Of a DNA stretch of 53,589 nt, positions 41,043 to 49,308 are shown in pieces. Position 1 is the first letter of the stretch. Every line of letters starts with the position of its first letter. Source of the DNA: CAZFOB01 sp964520325 (lineage in GTDB: Bacteria; Actinomycetota; JAICYB01). Both the position numbers and the translations under genes were made by a program. Under the pieces are notes generated by a model. The model did not search any database, was not told the origin of the DNA, and saw only the letters and a list, made by a program, of their open reading frames with translations. The DNA lies in NCBI GenBank assembly GCA_964520325.1, contig CAZFOB010000022.1, positions 1 through 53,589 of the forward strand. The letters run 5' to 3'.

Positions 41043-42609
41043 CGTTGAAGCGGTCTCCTTCAAGTGACATCAGGTGCGCCGAACCGTCGGCGAGTGTGAT
41101 CTGGAATCGCGCACGACGGTGATTCTCGCCGGAGTCCCACCATCGTTCGTTCACCGGCCACGGACCGGCCCAGCTCACGACGTCATTCCACCTCTTACCG
41201 TTGATCCTCACGCGCGTCGGTGAGGCGCTCAGCTTCAGTCGCGACGACACCGCGACCTGCTCGCCCTGAGCGTCGACCATCTCGGCCTCCATCGGGCGCG
41301 GGTGCACGATCGACGGTGATGGTGACGGCAGTCGTCCCGGCCACGGTGGCATCTCGACTTCTACCGGACCGGCGACGGTTGCCTTGCCCGGCAGTCCTGG
41401 ACGCGCCGGCGAAACCGGATCGCCCCACGCGACGAGGCTCACCTGTTCGCTTGGGTGGCGTCCACCGGAGAGCGTCGGCTGCTGCGCACCGCGCTGTCCG
41501 AGCAGTCCCTGCACGCGCGCGATCGCGCGACGCACCCGATCGGAGGCATCACCGCGCCTCGACCACAGACCGATCTGCGCGCCGGTGGCCGCGCCGACGT
41601 CCTCAGGCGAAAGCCGCACGATCGAGATGCCCCCGGACAGCTGCGCGCCCTCTGCGAGCCACCCCTCGAGCTGCCAGCGCACGCGCTCGGCGATGGCCGC
41701 CGGTGTGAAGGCGGCCGAGTAACGCCATGTGCGTGAGCGTTCCTCGCCGTGCTCGGTGGTGACGGTGATCGTGAGCTTCGCGCACGCCAGACCGAGCGTC
41801 ATCAGGCGCTCTGCGAGCTCGTCGGCCGCGGCCTTGCCTGCGAACATCGCAACGTCGACGCGGTGCGCCGGTGGGTCGAGCTCGCGCGCGACGATGAGGT
41901 CGGGTGGGATCGCGCGCGGTTCGAGCAGCCGGTCGTCGTGGGCGCAAGCGAGCCGGTGGGCGATCTCTCCGTCGACGCCGAAGCGCGCGACGACGCGGTG
42001 ACGGGGAAGCGCAGCGAGCTCGCCGAGGTTTCGGATGCCGAGACGCTTGAGCAGGTCGCACAGATCGGGCCTGTCCAGGACATCGATCGACAACGGTGCG
42101 AGGAACGCGGGGCTGCCGAGCGGCGGTATCACTCGTCCGCGCGCTGCAGCCAGGGATGCGGCGAACGGTCCGTCGGCGATACCGGTGCGGCAGCGGTCGT
42201 CGACGTGTACCGCATGCGTGCGCATGACTTCGATCGTGTCGTCCACTGCGGAAGCGAGCTGCTCGCGCAGCTCCTCTTCTCCGCCGAAGTAGCGAGCGGG
42301 TCCGCGAGAAGCGACCACGCACAATCCGGGACGCACTACCTCAACGCGCGGCGCGAACGATTCAACGATCGTCACGATGCGCTCGAAGGTCCTCGCATCT
42401 CTGGCCGGGTCGTGCGTGAGCACCTCGAGTTCCGGACAGCGCGACTGCGCGTCCCGGCGGCGCATGCCGCGCTTGATGCCGAACGCGAGTGCTTCTGGCG
42501 ACGAAGACACCACGCGATTGGCGAGGAAGACGGCGGCCGGGAGCTCCGGTGGCAGGTCGGCGGTAACGATCGCCCACCGCGGGCAGCCGATGGCAAGCGT
42601 GCGGATCAT
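41023..42609 (-). CDS. imuB: ImuB, catalytically inactive Y-family polymerase-like protein
   Basis: The product is 528 aa. The order palm/fingers, thumb (LLKRLGIRNLGELAALPRHR), little finger is that of Y-family polymerases. The catalytic residues are replaced: the start LAIGCPRWAIVT lacks the first Asp, and VEVVRPGLCVVA lacks the Asp-Glu pair. This identifies ImuB, the adaptor that links DnaE2 to the sliding clamp. The start overlaps the imuA' stop (ATGA). Confidence 0.93.
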   Translation of the reverse strand: MIRTLAIGCPRWAIVTADLPPELPAAVFLANRVVSSSPEALAFGIKRGMRRRDAQSRCPELEVLTHDPARDARTFERIVTIVESFAPRVEVVRPGLCVVASRGPARYFGGEEELREQLASAVDDTIEVMRTHAVHVDDRCRTGIADGPFAASLAAARGRVIPPLGSPAFLAPLSIDVLDRPDLCDLLKRLGIRNLGELAALPRHRVVARFGVDGEIAHRLACAHDDRLLEPRAIPPDLIVARELDPPAHRVDVAMFAGKAAADELAERLMTLGLACAKLTITVTTEHGEERSRTWRYSAAFTPAAIAERVRWQLEGWLAEGAQLSGGISIVRLSPEDVGAATGAQIGLWSRRGDASDRVRRAIARVQGLLGQRGAQQPTLSGGRHPSEQVSLVAWGDPVSPARPGLPGKATVAGPVEVEMPPWPGRLPSPSPSIVHPRPMEAEMVDAQGEQVAVSSRLKLSASPTRVRINGKRWNDVVSWAGPWPVNERWWDSGENHRRARFQITLADGSAHLMSLEGDRFNVEATYD

Positions 42610-43274
42610 CCGGTTATCCGGTTACTTCGAAGTCTCGTAACCACGGGGTCGTTTGCTATCCGGATATCGCCCTCGACATCGGGGAGCCACAACGTCGCGG
42701 ATCGTCCACGTGCAGCCGCGCGACGCCCGGATACAGACACCTCGAGTGTTCTTGCGGCGAGATGTCCGTGTCCGCGACCGATGCCGTGCCATACCGGCGA
42801 CGTCGTCTCGATGCGGACGTCGCTTTCCGGCCACGCCCCAACGACGACGAGCACAGCGTCGCGCTCGCGCACGCGTCCGGCGATCTTGCGCGCGTCGCGT
42901 GTGCGAGATGGATGTGCCAACACGACGTCGAATGCGTCGACGAGCGCGGCGAGCACATCGGTCCATTGCTTGCCCGGGTCGGGGACGATCACGAGCTTGT
43001 CGAGGTCGAGACCGAGCTCGGCCCCCGCGCGTAAGCCCAGCTCCGGCATGCCGACGACGGCGGTCCACGTGTTCTCGCTGGCCTTGGAGATGAGTGCCAG
43101 TGCGATGGAGGTGGCGCCGATCCCGCTCACCGAGGTCATCGATCCGGGACGCAAGCCTCGCTCGGGGAGCAGTGACTCGAAGGCGGGAAGCACCGGGATG
43201 TGCATCGGGTTCAGTCGTGAGGCGCGCTGCAGCCCGGGACTTCGCGCGATGAGAGCCGCCAGCTGATCCGTCAT
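42606..43274 (-). CDS. imuA': ImuA', RecA-like mutasome accessory protein
   Basis: The product is 222 aa. SLLPERGLRPGSMTSVSGIG resembles a RecA-fold P-loop region that has lost the canonical lysine (GIGATSIAL). FDVVLAHPSRTRDARKIAGR and the C-terminal LWLPDVEGDI are as in actinobacterial ImuA'. It works with ImuB and DnaE2 in damage-induced mutagenesis. AAAAGGGACGG precedes ATG 43274. Confidence 0.88.
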   Translation of the reverse strand: MTDQLAALIARSPGLQRASRLNPMHIPVLPAFESLLPERGLRPGSMTSVSGIGATSIALALISKASENTWTAVVGMPELGLRAGAELGLDLDKLVIVPDPGKQWTDVLAALVDAFDVVLAHPSRTRDARKIAGRVRERDAVLVVVGAWPESDVRIETTSPVWHGIGRGHGHLAARTLEVSVSGRRAAARGRSATLWLPDVEGDIRIANDPVVTRLRSNRITG

Positions 43275-43306
43275 CCGTCCCTTTTCGCCCGTCGGCCGAG
43301 CAGTCC

Positions 43307-43335
43307 AGAATCGAACAGATGTTCGTAGATGTCAA
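43307..43335 (-). promoter_or_regulatory. SOS promoter of imuA'-imuB with LexA box
   Basis: On the minus strand: -35 TTGACA (43335-43330), 17-bp spacer, -10 GATTCT (43312-43307). The spacer holds a perfect LexA box CGAACATCTGTTCG (43325-43312). The geometry matches the dnaE2 promoter. Confidence 0.92.
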
Positions 43336-43337
43336 GC

Positions 43338-43367
43338 TATACACATCAAGGTGTATGCTGGTGTATA
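43338..43367 (+). promoter_or_regulatory. Operator and leaderless promoter of vapBC-3
   Basis: TATACAC (43338-43344), GTGTAT (43351-43356) and GTGTATA (43361-43367) form overlapping inverted and direct repeats. TATGCT at 43354-43359 fits a -10 seven bases before ATG 43367, so the message is probably leaderless and blocked when the VapBC complex binds. The LexA box begins 13 bp upstream. Confidence 0.7.
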
Positions 43368-43573
43368 TGAGCCGGACGAACATCGACATCGATGACGAGC
43401 TGATCAGGCGTGTGATGAAGATCTACAGATTGCGTACGAAGCGAGAAGCCGTTGACCTTGCCCTTCGCAAGCTGATATCGAGCGATCCGCACAAAGGCAT
43501 GCTCGCCCTTCGCGGTATCGGCTGGGACGGCGATCTCGACGAGATGCGGCGAACGCGCGACATCGAGTGGTGA
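43367..43573 (+). CDS. VapB family antitoxin
   Basis: The product is 68 aa. SRTNIDIDDELIRRVMKIYR and TKREAVDLALRKLI are the VapB ribbon-helix-helix; GLRGIGWDG-like LRGIGWDGDLDEMRRTR is the toxin-wrapping tail. The stop overlaps the toxin start. An upstream in-frame ATG at 43319 would place 16 codons inside the operator and is rejected. Confidence 0.92.
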   Translation: MSRTNIDIDDELIRRVMKIYRLRTKREAVDLALRKLISSDPHKGMLALRGIGWDGDLDEMRRTRDIEW

Positions 43574-43971
43574 TCGTCCCTGACAGCTCGGCATGGATCG
43601 AGATGCTGCGTCGAACGGAAAGCTCGGTCGACCTCATCCTCATGCGGCTACTTGCAGAGGAAGCAGAGATAGCCGTTACCGAGCAAGTGGTTCTCGAAGT
43701 CCTCGCGGGGGCTCGGTCGGAGCGGCATCTCAACGAGCTGCGTTCTCAACTGCTTGGTTTCCCGGTGTTGCCGCTCGAGGGGCTGGGCGACTACGAGGAA
43801 GCGGCGTCCATCTATCGCAGCTGTCGTCGCAATGGTGAGACGATCCGCAAGCTCAGCGATTGTCTTGTCGCCGTTCCGGTTATCCATGCAGGGGCTGAAC
43901 TTTTGCACAACGACAGCGACTTCGATGCCATCGCGCGTCACAGTGACCTGCGCATCTATCCTGTGAACTAA
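43570..43971 (+). CDS. VapC-type PIN-domain ribonuclease toxin
   Basis: The product is 133 aa. VIVPDSSAWIE, EQVVLEVLAGA, LSDCLVAV and HNDSDFDAIA supply the acidic PIN residues. GTG 43570 (or GTG 43567) overlaps the antitoxin stop. It is followed 10 bp later by the Rdx gene with a strong own ribosome site. Confidence 0.92.
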   Translation: MIVPDSSAWIEMLRRTESSVDLILMRLLAEEAEIAVTEQVVLEVLAGARSERHLNELRSQLLGFPVLPLEGLGDYEEAASIYRSCRRNGETIRKLSDCLVAVPVIHAGAELLHNDSDFDAIARHSDLRIYPVN

Positions 43972-43981
43972 GGAGGTCGCT

Positions 43982-44215
43982 ATGCCAACGGATGTTGAAG
44001 TCGAGTACTGCGTCCCCTGCGGACACCTGGAGCAGGCCATCAACACCCAGCGCGCGATCCTCACCGAGTTCGGACAGAAGCTGCGCGCCGTCGCTCTCGT
44101 CACCGGCGAGAAGGGCGTCTTCAAGATCCGCGTGAACGGCGAGGAGATCTTCGACAAGAACATGGGCTACGACGAAGCAGCCATCCTCGCGTCGATCAAA
44201 GAGCGCATCGGCTAA
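43982..44215 (+). CDS. SelT/SelW/SelH (Rdx) family protein
   Basis: The product, 77 aa, is a thioredoxin-like fold. VEVEYCVPCGHLEQA contains the CxxC redox pair (selenocysteine in some homologues, cysteine here), and GVFKIRVNGEEIFDK follows. The role is thiol redox chemistry, exact partner unknown. AAGGAGG lies six bases before ATG 43982. Confidence 0.9.
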   Translation: MPTDVEVEYCVPCGHLEQAINTQRAILTEFGQKLRAVALVTGEKGVFKIRVNGEEIFDKNMGYDEAAILASIKERIG

Positions 44216-44220
44216 ACCCG

Positions 44221-44652
44221 ATGTCCGCACGGATGTCGGACGAGGAGATCCGCGCGTTTCTGTCATCGGGGACGAAGACCGGCAAGCTCGCGACCGTTCG
44301 TCCGGACGGATCACCGCACGTCGCGCCGATCTGGTTCGTGCTGGACGACGACGGCGCGATCGTGTTCAACACCGGACGTACCACCGTGAAGGGACGTGCG
44401 TTGCGTCGCGATCCGCGCGTGTCGATGGTGGTGGACGACGAAGAGCCGCCGTTCGCTTACGTCCGGGTGGACGGTGTGGTGTCTTTATCCGAAGACCTCG
44501 ACGAGATGCTCCCATGGTCGACTCGCATCGCCGCGCGCTATATGGGTTCGGACAACGCCGATATCTACGGACGTCGTAACGCGGTCGAAGGCGAGATGCT
44601 CGTGCGACTCAAGCCGTCGAAGACCGTCGCGCTGAAAGCGATCGCGGACTAA
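44221..44652 (+). CDS. PPOX-class, probably F420-dependent, flavin-fold enzyme
   Basis: The product is 143 aa. SDEEIRAFLSSGTKTGKLAT, GSPHVAPIWFVLDDDGAIVF and GRALRRDPRVSMVVDDEEPP are the split-barrel fold of F420/FMN-dependent enzymes. In this subgroup F420 is the usual cofactor. The substrate is unknown. ATG 44221 or ATG 44233 may be used. The stop overlaps the stop of the minus-strand gene (CTAA). Confidence 0.82.
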   Translation: MSARMSDEEIRAFLSSGTKTGKLATVRPDGSPHVAPIWFVLDDDGAIVFNTGRTTVKGRALRRDPRVSMVVDDEEPPFAYVRVDGVVSLSEDLDEMLPWSTRIAARYMGSDNADIYGRRNAVEGEMLVRLKPSKTVALKAIAD

Positions 44653-44969
44653 CTGCCGAGACTCTTCTTCAGCTCGCACGTTGCGAAGAGCGGTCCAGTC
44701 ACGCGAAGTTCGCTGATGGTCGAACCTGCCAACTCGGGCGTTACGTCGGGTTTGAATCGGAGCGTGCCGACGATGTGGACGGTCCACCGCTGACCGTGCG
44801 CAAGCATGTCTTCGAGTTCCGACCGACCGATCGTGAATGCCCCAATGCCAAAGAAGCGGCCTGCCTTGTCCTTGATCCGCATGTAGCGGAACAGCCCGAT
44901 ACCTCTGATGAACCGGCCAGTACGGAAAGGCCGAGGACGCGTGCTGCTCCAACCGATCTTGACGGTCAT
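44649..44969 (-). CDS. Unknown protein coupled to a ribbon-helix-helix regulator
   Basis: The product is 106 aa. I do not recognise a family. It starts MTVKIGWSSTRPRPF, is basic in the first 45 residues (PFRTGRFIRGIGLFRYMRIK) and has a beta-rich middle (WTVHIVGTLRFKPDV). No membrane segment or signal peptide is seen. Its start overlaps the stop of the regulator gene (ATGA), so the two are translated together; an effector or toxin partner is possible but unproven. Confidence 0.6.
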   Translation of the reverse strand: MTVKIGWSSTRPRPFRTGRFIRGIGLFRYMRIKDKAGRFFGIGAFTIGRSELEDMLAHGQRWTVHIVGTLRFKPDVTPELAGSTISELRVTGPLFATCELKKSLGS

Positions 44970-45382
44970 GACCCATCCCCCCGTCCGTTCTTGATCCACT
45001 CGACGACGTCCTTCGGTCCTTTGACCGAACCGAGCACCGTCACTTCGCCGAAGACGGCAGCGGCGAGGTCCGTCGTGATTCCCTCGCCGAGCCGGTACAT
45101 CCCGACGACCTTGACCCGCAGCTTCACGCCTTCGTCTCGAACCTTCTCGAGATCGCGTTTTTCGTGGGAGAGGTAGCCAACAACGAACTCCTTGCGCGTC
45201 ACGACGTCGTCGACGAGCGCCTTCTGGTCTTCGAGCTGGTCGCGGATCGCGTCGCGGATGAAGTCGGTGCGGCTGGAGAAGACGCCCTCGCGTACCAGGA
45301 GGTCGATCCGGCCGAGGTCGACTGGACCAAGGTTGATGGTGATCTTCTCGTCCTCGGGTCCCGCCCGTTCAGCTGGTGCCAT
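44966..45382 (-). CDS. CopG-like ribbon-helix-helix regulator with extra C-terminal domain
   Basis: The product is 138 aa. EKITINLGPVDLGRIDLLVR and FSSRTDFIRDAIRDQLE are a ribbon-helix-helix unit of about 45 residues. The remaining 80 residues (VGYLSHEKRDLEKVRDEGVK, LRVKVVGMYRLGEGITTDL) are a separate, unassigned domain. ATG 45382 lies inside a 16-bp palindrome, so autorepression is very likely. Confidence 0.75.
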   Translation of the reverse strand: MAPAERAGPEDEKITINLGPVDLGRIDLLVREGVFSSRTDFIRDAIRDQLEDQKALVDDVVTRKEFVVGYLSHEKRDLEKVRDEGVKLRVKVVGMYRLGEGITTDLAAAVFGEVTVLGSVKGPKDVVEWIKNGRGDGS

Positions 45383-45394
45383 CCATATGGATGG
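45379..45394. promoter_or_regulatory. 16-bp perfect palindrome over the regulator start codon
   Basis: CCATCCATATGGATGG (45379-45394) is a perfect palindrome. The start codon of the ribbon-helix-helix gene (45382-45380, minus strand) lies within it. It is the best candidate operator for that protein. Confidence 0.75.
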
Positions 45395-45492
45395 TAAATG
45401 GCATGCATCGAAGGTCAAGTGGGCGCCGGAACTGCGTTGGGAGTCTGCGCCTCGGTTTCGCGCGGGTCAGGCTCCCAAACACGCGCGGAGAT

Positions 45493-45543
45493 GGTTCTGC
45501 GGAACCCGGTTGCCGCTGAGCGGGCAAGAGGTTCCGCAGAACC
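45493..45543. repeat. Paired 14-bp inverted palindromes
   Basis: GGTTCTGCGGAACC (45493-45506) and GGTTCCGCAGAACC (45530-45543) are exact reverse complements, and each is itself a GGTTC/GAACC dyad. A 23-bp middle also folds (TTGCC/GGCAA). The structure ends 15 bp after the acyl-CoA dehydrogenase stop and may terminate it. It could equally be a protein-binding site. The gap 45395-45558 holds no gene. Confidence 0.8.
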
Positions 45544-45558
45544 GTTAACGAGAGACGC

Positions 45559-46854
45559 CTAGCGGTTGCCGACCTCCACTTCGACGTGCTCGGCGGCCCA
45601 TCGCAGCGCTTCTTCGCGCTTGGTCGGGATGTGCTCGCTGGGCCACAGGCCCTCGTGCGGCGTGTAGTCCTTGAGCACTTCCTTCGCCACCGTCACCTTG
45701 TGGACCTCGGTCGGACCGTCGGCGATGCCCATCGTCGGAGCATTCATCCACATCTGCGCGAACGGCATCTCGTTGGACACACCGAGGGCGCCGTGCATGT
45801 GCATCGCGGTATGGACGGTGTCTATGAGCACCTTCGGTAAGCGCGCCTTCACGGCTGCGATGTCCTTGCGGACCTTGAGGTAGTCCTTGTAGCGGTCGAT
45901 CTTCCATGCGCTCTGCAAGACGAGCAGGCGGAACATCTCGACGTCAGTCCATGTGTCGGCGATCTGTTCCTGCACCATCTGCTTGTTCGCGAGCAGCTCA
46001 CCCTTGGTCTCTCGCGAGAGCACGCGCTCGCACATCATGTCGAGACACTTCTTGAGCGTGGCGATCGAACGCATCGCGTGATGGATGCGTCCGCCGGAAA
46101 GGCGCGTTTGCGCGGCTGCGAACGCTTTGCCCTCCGGCCCGAGCAGGTTGTCGGCCGGGATGCGGACGTCCTCGTAGCGGATGTACGCGTGGTGACCTCC
46201 GCCGAGCTTCTCTGTTCCCGTCCCGACGTTGCGCACGAGGTTCACGCCGGGCGTGTGCCGCGGGACGATGTACATCGACGTGCCGTCGTAGGGACTGACG
46301 TCCGGATTCGATACGGCCATGACGAGCAGGATGTCGGCGCGGTCGCCGGCCGAGGTGAACCACTTCTCGCCGTTGATGACCCATTCGTCGCCGATGCGTT
46401 CGGCGCGCGTCTTGAACATCGTCGGGTCGGCGCCGGCGTGGGGTTCTGTCATCGAGTACGCGGAATAGATCTCGCCGTTGAGCAACGGCTTGAGCCATTG
46501 CTCCTTCTGCTCGTCGGTGCCGTAGTGCGCGATGGTCTCGGCGTTGCCGGAGTCGGGAGCTTGTGCGCCGAACATGCGCGGCGCGAGGCCGGAGCGTCCG
46601 AGGATCTCGTTCATGAGGCCGAGCTTCACCTGGCCGTAGCCCTTGCCGCCGAGGTCGGGGCCGAGATGGCAGGCCCACAGGTCGTTGTCCTTGACCTTCT
46701 GGCGATAGGCGTCGATGCGCGGACGGATCTTCTCCCGCGGGATGCCTCCCGCCCACATCGCGGTCTCGAACGGCTCGATCTCGTTGGTGACGAAGTCCTC
46801 GATCCAGTCGAGCTTCTCTTGGAACTCAGGTTCTGTCTCGAAATCCCAGGCCAT
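45559..46854 (-). CDS. Acyl-CoA dehydrogenase
   Basis: The product is 431 aa. YSAYSMTEPHAGADPTMFKT and WVINGEKWFTSAGDRADILL form the FAD/substrate loops, RIHHAMRSIATLKKCLDM and GVSNEMPFAQMW the C-terminal helices. No CoA-thioester partner genes are near. The chain is typical of the COG1960 long-chain-like group; the specific acyl substrate is unknown. It lies downstream of the ECF transporter S gene and has its own leader with the dispersed repeat. Confidence 0.92.
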   Translation of the reverse strand: MAWDFETEPEFQEKLDWIEDFVTNEIEPFETAMWAGGIPREKIRPRIDAYRQKVKDNDLWACHLGPDLGGKGYGQVKLGLMNEILGRSGLAPRMFGAQAPDSGNAETIAHYGTDEQKEQWLKPLLNGEIYSAYSMTEPHAGADPTMFKTRAERIGDEWVINGEKWFTSAGDRADILLVMAVSNPDVSPYDGTSMYIVPRHTPGVNLVRNVGTGTEKLGGGHHAYIRYEDVRIPADNLLGPEGKAFAAAQTRLSGGRIHHAMRSIATLKKCLDMMCERVLSRETKGELLANKQMVQEQIADTWTDVEMFRLLVLQSAWKIDRYKDYLKVRKDIAAVKARLPKVLIDTVHTAMHMHGALGVSNEMPFAQMWMNAPTMGIADGPTEVHKVTVAKEVLKDYTPHEGLWPSEHIPTKREEALRWAAEHVEVEVGNR

Positions 46855-46880
46855 GGGCGTCCTCCCGTGTCATCCCTCTT

Positions 46881-46915
46881 ATTTTCGCTGGGCGTCGCTG
46901 CGCGCCGCCCGTCGT
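46881..46915 (-). repeat. Dispersed leader repeat, copy 2 (upstream of acyl-CoA dehydrogenase)
   Basis: On the minus strand ACGACGGGCGGCGCGC (46915-46900) is identical to 3700-3715 and is followed by GCCCAGCGA and AAAAT, as in the hemB leader. It fills almost the whole gap between the ECF S gene and the acyl-CoA dehydrogenase. Confidence 0.7.
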
Positions 46916-46921
46916 ACAAAA

Positions 46922-47689
46922 CTACGCGTACACGATCTCCGGCGCGAAACGGTCCCTGATCCGTCCGAACAGCTTTCCCACTGGACGGGCGAGCACGATC
47001 ACGATCGGGACGTTGGCAAGGACCGCCCGTCCGGTGTCCCAGGGCAGGGATGTGACCGAGTAGAAGCGGACGTAATGGGTGAGCAATTCGGGCAATGTGA
47101 GGCCGCTCGAGTAGAAGAGCGGGCCCCCTTGGCCGAGGAATGGCCAGAACCACAGCGTCATCACGAACCCGTACGCGATCGAGGACGCGTATGCGTAGAC
47201 GCCGAGGACGAGGACCGGCAGCCGTCCACGCGTGAGCTTCTGCGCGACTCCGGCACCGGCCCCCACCCAGCCGAGCGCGAACATCTGGAACGGCAGCCAC
47301 GGACCGACACCACCCGTAAGCACGGCCGAGACGATGATCGAGAACGCGCCGAGCAAGAACGCGAAGCGCGCGCCGATGTACCAACCGGCCAGCATCGGGA
47401 GGATGAACATCAGTCCCTCGCCGGTCGGGCCCTTGGGGATGCGCAGAAACGCGTTGATGGCGACGAGGGCGCCGAGCAGCGCGATGAGCCGCGCGTCTGC
47501 TCCGAATCCAGGCGCGCCCTTGGCCGCATCGATCGCGACGAGGATCAGCAGCGGGACGAGCAACGCGACGACGATCGGCGCGTCGAAGCTGTGCGCTTGA
47601 GCCTCGCTCGACGCGACTGTGACGCCGAGGACGAGCGGCCACGCGATGGCGGCGACACCGAGGACGTTGGCGACGAGGAAAGCGATCAT
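46922..47689 (-). CDS. ECF transporter substrate-binding (S) component
   Basis: The product is 255 aa with about six to seven membrane segments. ALVAINAFLRIPKGPTGEGL and GVGPWLPFQMFALGWVGAGA are typical of ECF S-component-like proteins. It follows the ATPase gene with a 4-bp overlap, giving a T-A-S transporter. The substrate (vitamin, metal or nucleobase precursor) cannot be inferred; no riboswitch is visible. Confidence 0.82.
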   Translation of the reverse strand: MIAFLVANVLGVAAIAWPLVLGVTVASSEAQAHSFDAPIVVALLVPLLILVAIDAAKGAPGFGADARLIALLGALVAINAFLRIPKGPTGEGLMFILPMLAGWYIGARFAFLLGAFSIIVSAVLTGGVGPWLPFQMFALGWVGAGAGVAQKLTRGRLPVLVLGVYAYASSIAYGFVMTLWFWPFLGQGGPLFYSSGLTLPELLTHYVRFYSVTSLPWDTGRAVLANVPIVIVLARPVGKLFGRIRDRFAPEIVYA

Positions 47690-49308
47690 GTGCGCATGGC
47701 CGCGAACACGTCGTCGGGGACCAGGAAGCGTGGGTCGCCCATCACCTTCGAGGTCTGCGAGGAGAACAGCAGCGATTCGCCGAGCACCTCGCGCACCGGA
47801 CCCGATGCGACGATGTCGCCTTCGGCGAGCAGATGGACCCGATCGGCGGCGCGTGCCACGAGCTCGACGTCGTGGGTGACGAGCAGCACAGCCGCACCGT
47901 CGTCGGCCTTCTCGCGAAGGATCTGCGCAAGGCGATCTTTGCCGGCCGGGTCGAGACCGCGCGTCGGTTCGTCCAGCAGATAGACGTCCGGGGAGCGGAC
48001 GAACGCGGTGCCGAGTGCGGCCCACAGCCGTTGTCCGGCCGACAGCGTCCAGGGATGGCGGTCGGCGAGGTTCTGGAGGCCGAGTCGCGCGAGCCACCCC
48101 TCGTCGGAGATCTCCGCACGGACGGTGTCGCGGAACAGCAACATCTCGGCCCGCTGCGGGACGTAGGCGACGCGTCGTGATGCTTCCTTCAGTGCGCGCC
48201 GTCCGTCAACGACGTCGTCGTCGAGGACGATCGAGCCACCCGACGGGGTGATGAGGCCGGCGAGGGCTCGCAGCAGCGAGGTCTTGCCGGCGCCGTTGCG
48301 ACCGACCAGGGCGGCGATCTCGCCGCGCGCAAGCGCGAGCGAGACGCCGCGAAGCACGTCCCGTCCGCCTACCGACACGCGCAGTTTGTCGATGCGCATG
48401 ACGGCCTCGCGCGGCTCCGGATCGGCCGACAGGCCGTCCGCCAAACGGTTCGGGACGCACGGCGCGGGGATCGTGAGTCCGGCCGCGAACCGGCGCCCTT
48501 CGCGCACGGTCAGTGGGAGCGGATCCCAGCCGAGCCGGCGTCCCAGCACGCACACCGGTGGAGCGAACGCCGACCGAGCGAAGACCTCGCGCGGCGACCC
48601 ACACAACAGCTCGTTGTCAGCCGTCATCTCCTGGGAGACCCCCGGACCCCCCAGGAAACACACCTGGTCGGTGAACGACGCGACGCGCTCGAGGCGGTGC
48701 TCCGCGCACACGATCGTGAGGCCGAGCTCGTCGCGCAGTCGCGCGAGCACGTTGAAGACGTCTTCTGCCGACTGCGGATCGAGCGCCGAGGTGGGTTCGT
48801 CGAGGACGAGCACACGAGGCTGCGCCACGAGGACGGCGGCGATCGCAACTCGCTGGCGCTCGCCGCCGGACAGGGTCTCGAGGCTCCGCGTCCGGAGATG
48901 GGCGATGCCGAGGGCATCGAACACCTCCTCGAGGCGCTTGCGCATCGTGAGTGGAGCAACGCCGAGGTTCTCCATCGCGAAGGCGACTTCGGGGATGACG
49001 CGATCGGCCGTCGCGTGCGCTTCGGGATCTTGCGGGACGAACCCAACGAGTCCGGCGAGCTCGCGCGGTGGGACCCCGGTGACGTCTTGGATGCCACCGG
49101 CGCCACCGATCTCGACGCGTCCGGAGAAGACCCCGCCGGAGTGATGCGGCACGAGGCCCATCGGCACGCGGAGCAAGGTGGACTTGCCGCTTCCGGACGA
49201 GCCCGCCACGAGCAGCAGGTCGCCTTCGGCCACGGTGAGGTCGACGTTGCGCAGCGCGGGCGCCGCAGCTCCCGGATACGTGAACGTCACACCGCGCAAA
49301 CGGATCAC
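47686..49308 (-). CDS. Fused ECF ATPase (two nucleotide-binding domains)
   Basis: The product is 540 aa. Domain 1 has Walker A GSSGSGKSTL, signature LSGGERQRVAIAAV and Walker B VLVLDEPTSALD. Domain 2 has Walker A GRNGAGKTSL, a degenerate signature LSAGQRLWAALG and Walker B VYLLDEPTRGLD. It couples ATP hydrolysis to the T and S components. GTG 49308 overlaps the stop of the T gene (GTGA). Confidence 0.92.
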   Translation of the reverse strand: MIRLRGVTFTYPGAAAPALRNVDLTVAEGDLLLVAGSSGSGKSTLLRVPMGLVPHHSGGVFSGRVEIGGAGGIQDVTGVPPRELAGLVGFVPQDPEAHATADRVIPEVAFAMENLGVAPLTMRKRLEEVFDALGIAHLRTRSLETLSGGERQRVAIAAVLVAQPRVLVLDEPTSALDPQSAEDVFNVLARLRDELGLTIVCAEHRLERVASFTDQVCFLGGPGVSQEMTADNELLCGSPREVFARSAFAPPVCVLGRRLGWDPLPLTVREGRRFAAGLTIPAPCVPNRLADGLSADPEPREAVMRIDKLRVSVGGRDVLRGVSLALARGEIAALVGRNGAGKTSLLRALAGLITPSGGSIVLDDDVVDGRRALKEASRRVAYVPQRAEMLLFRDTVRAEISDEGWLARLGLQNLADRHPWTLSAGQRLWAALGTAFVRSPDVYLLDEPTRGLDPAGKDRLAQILREKADDGAAVLLVTHDVELVARAADRVHLLAEGDIVASGPVREVLGESLLFSSQTSKVMGDPRFLVPDDVFAAMRT

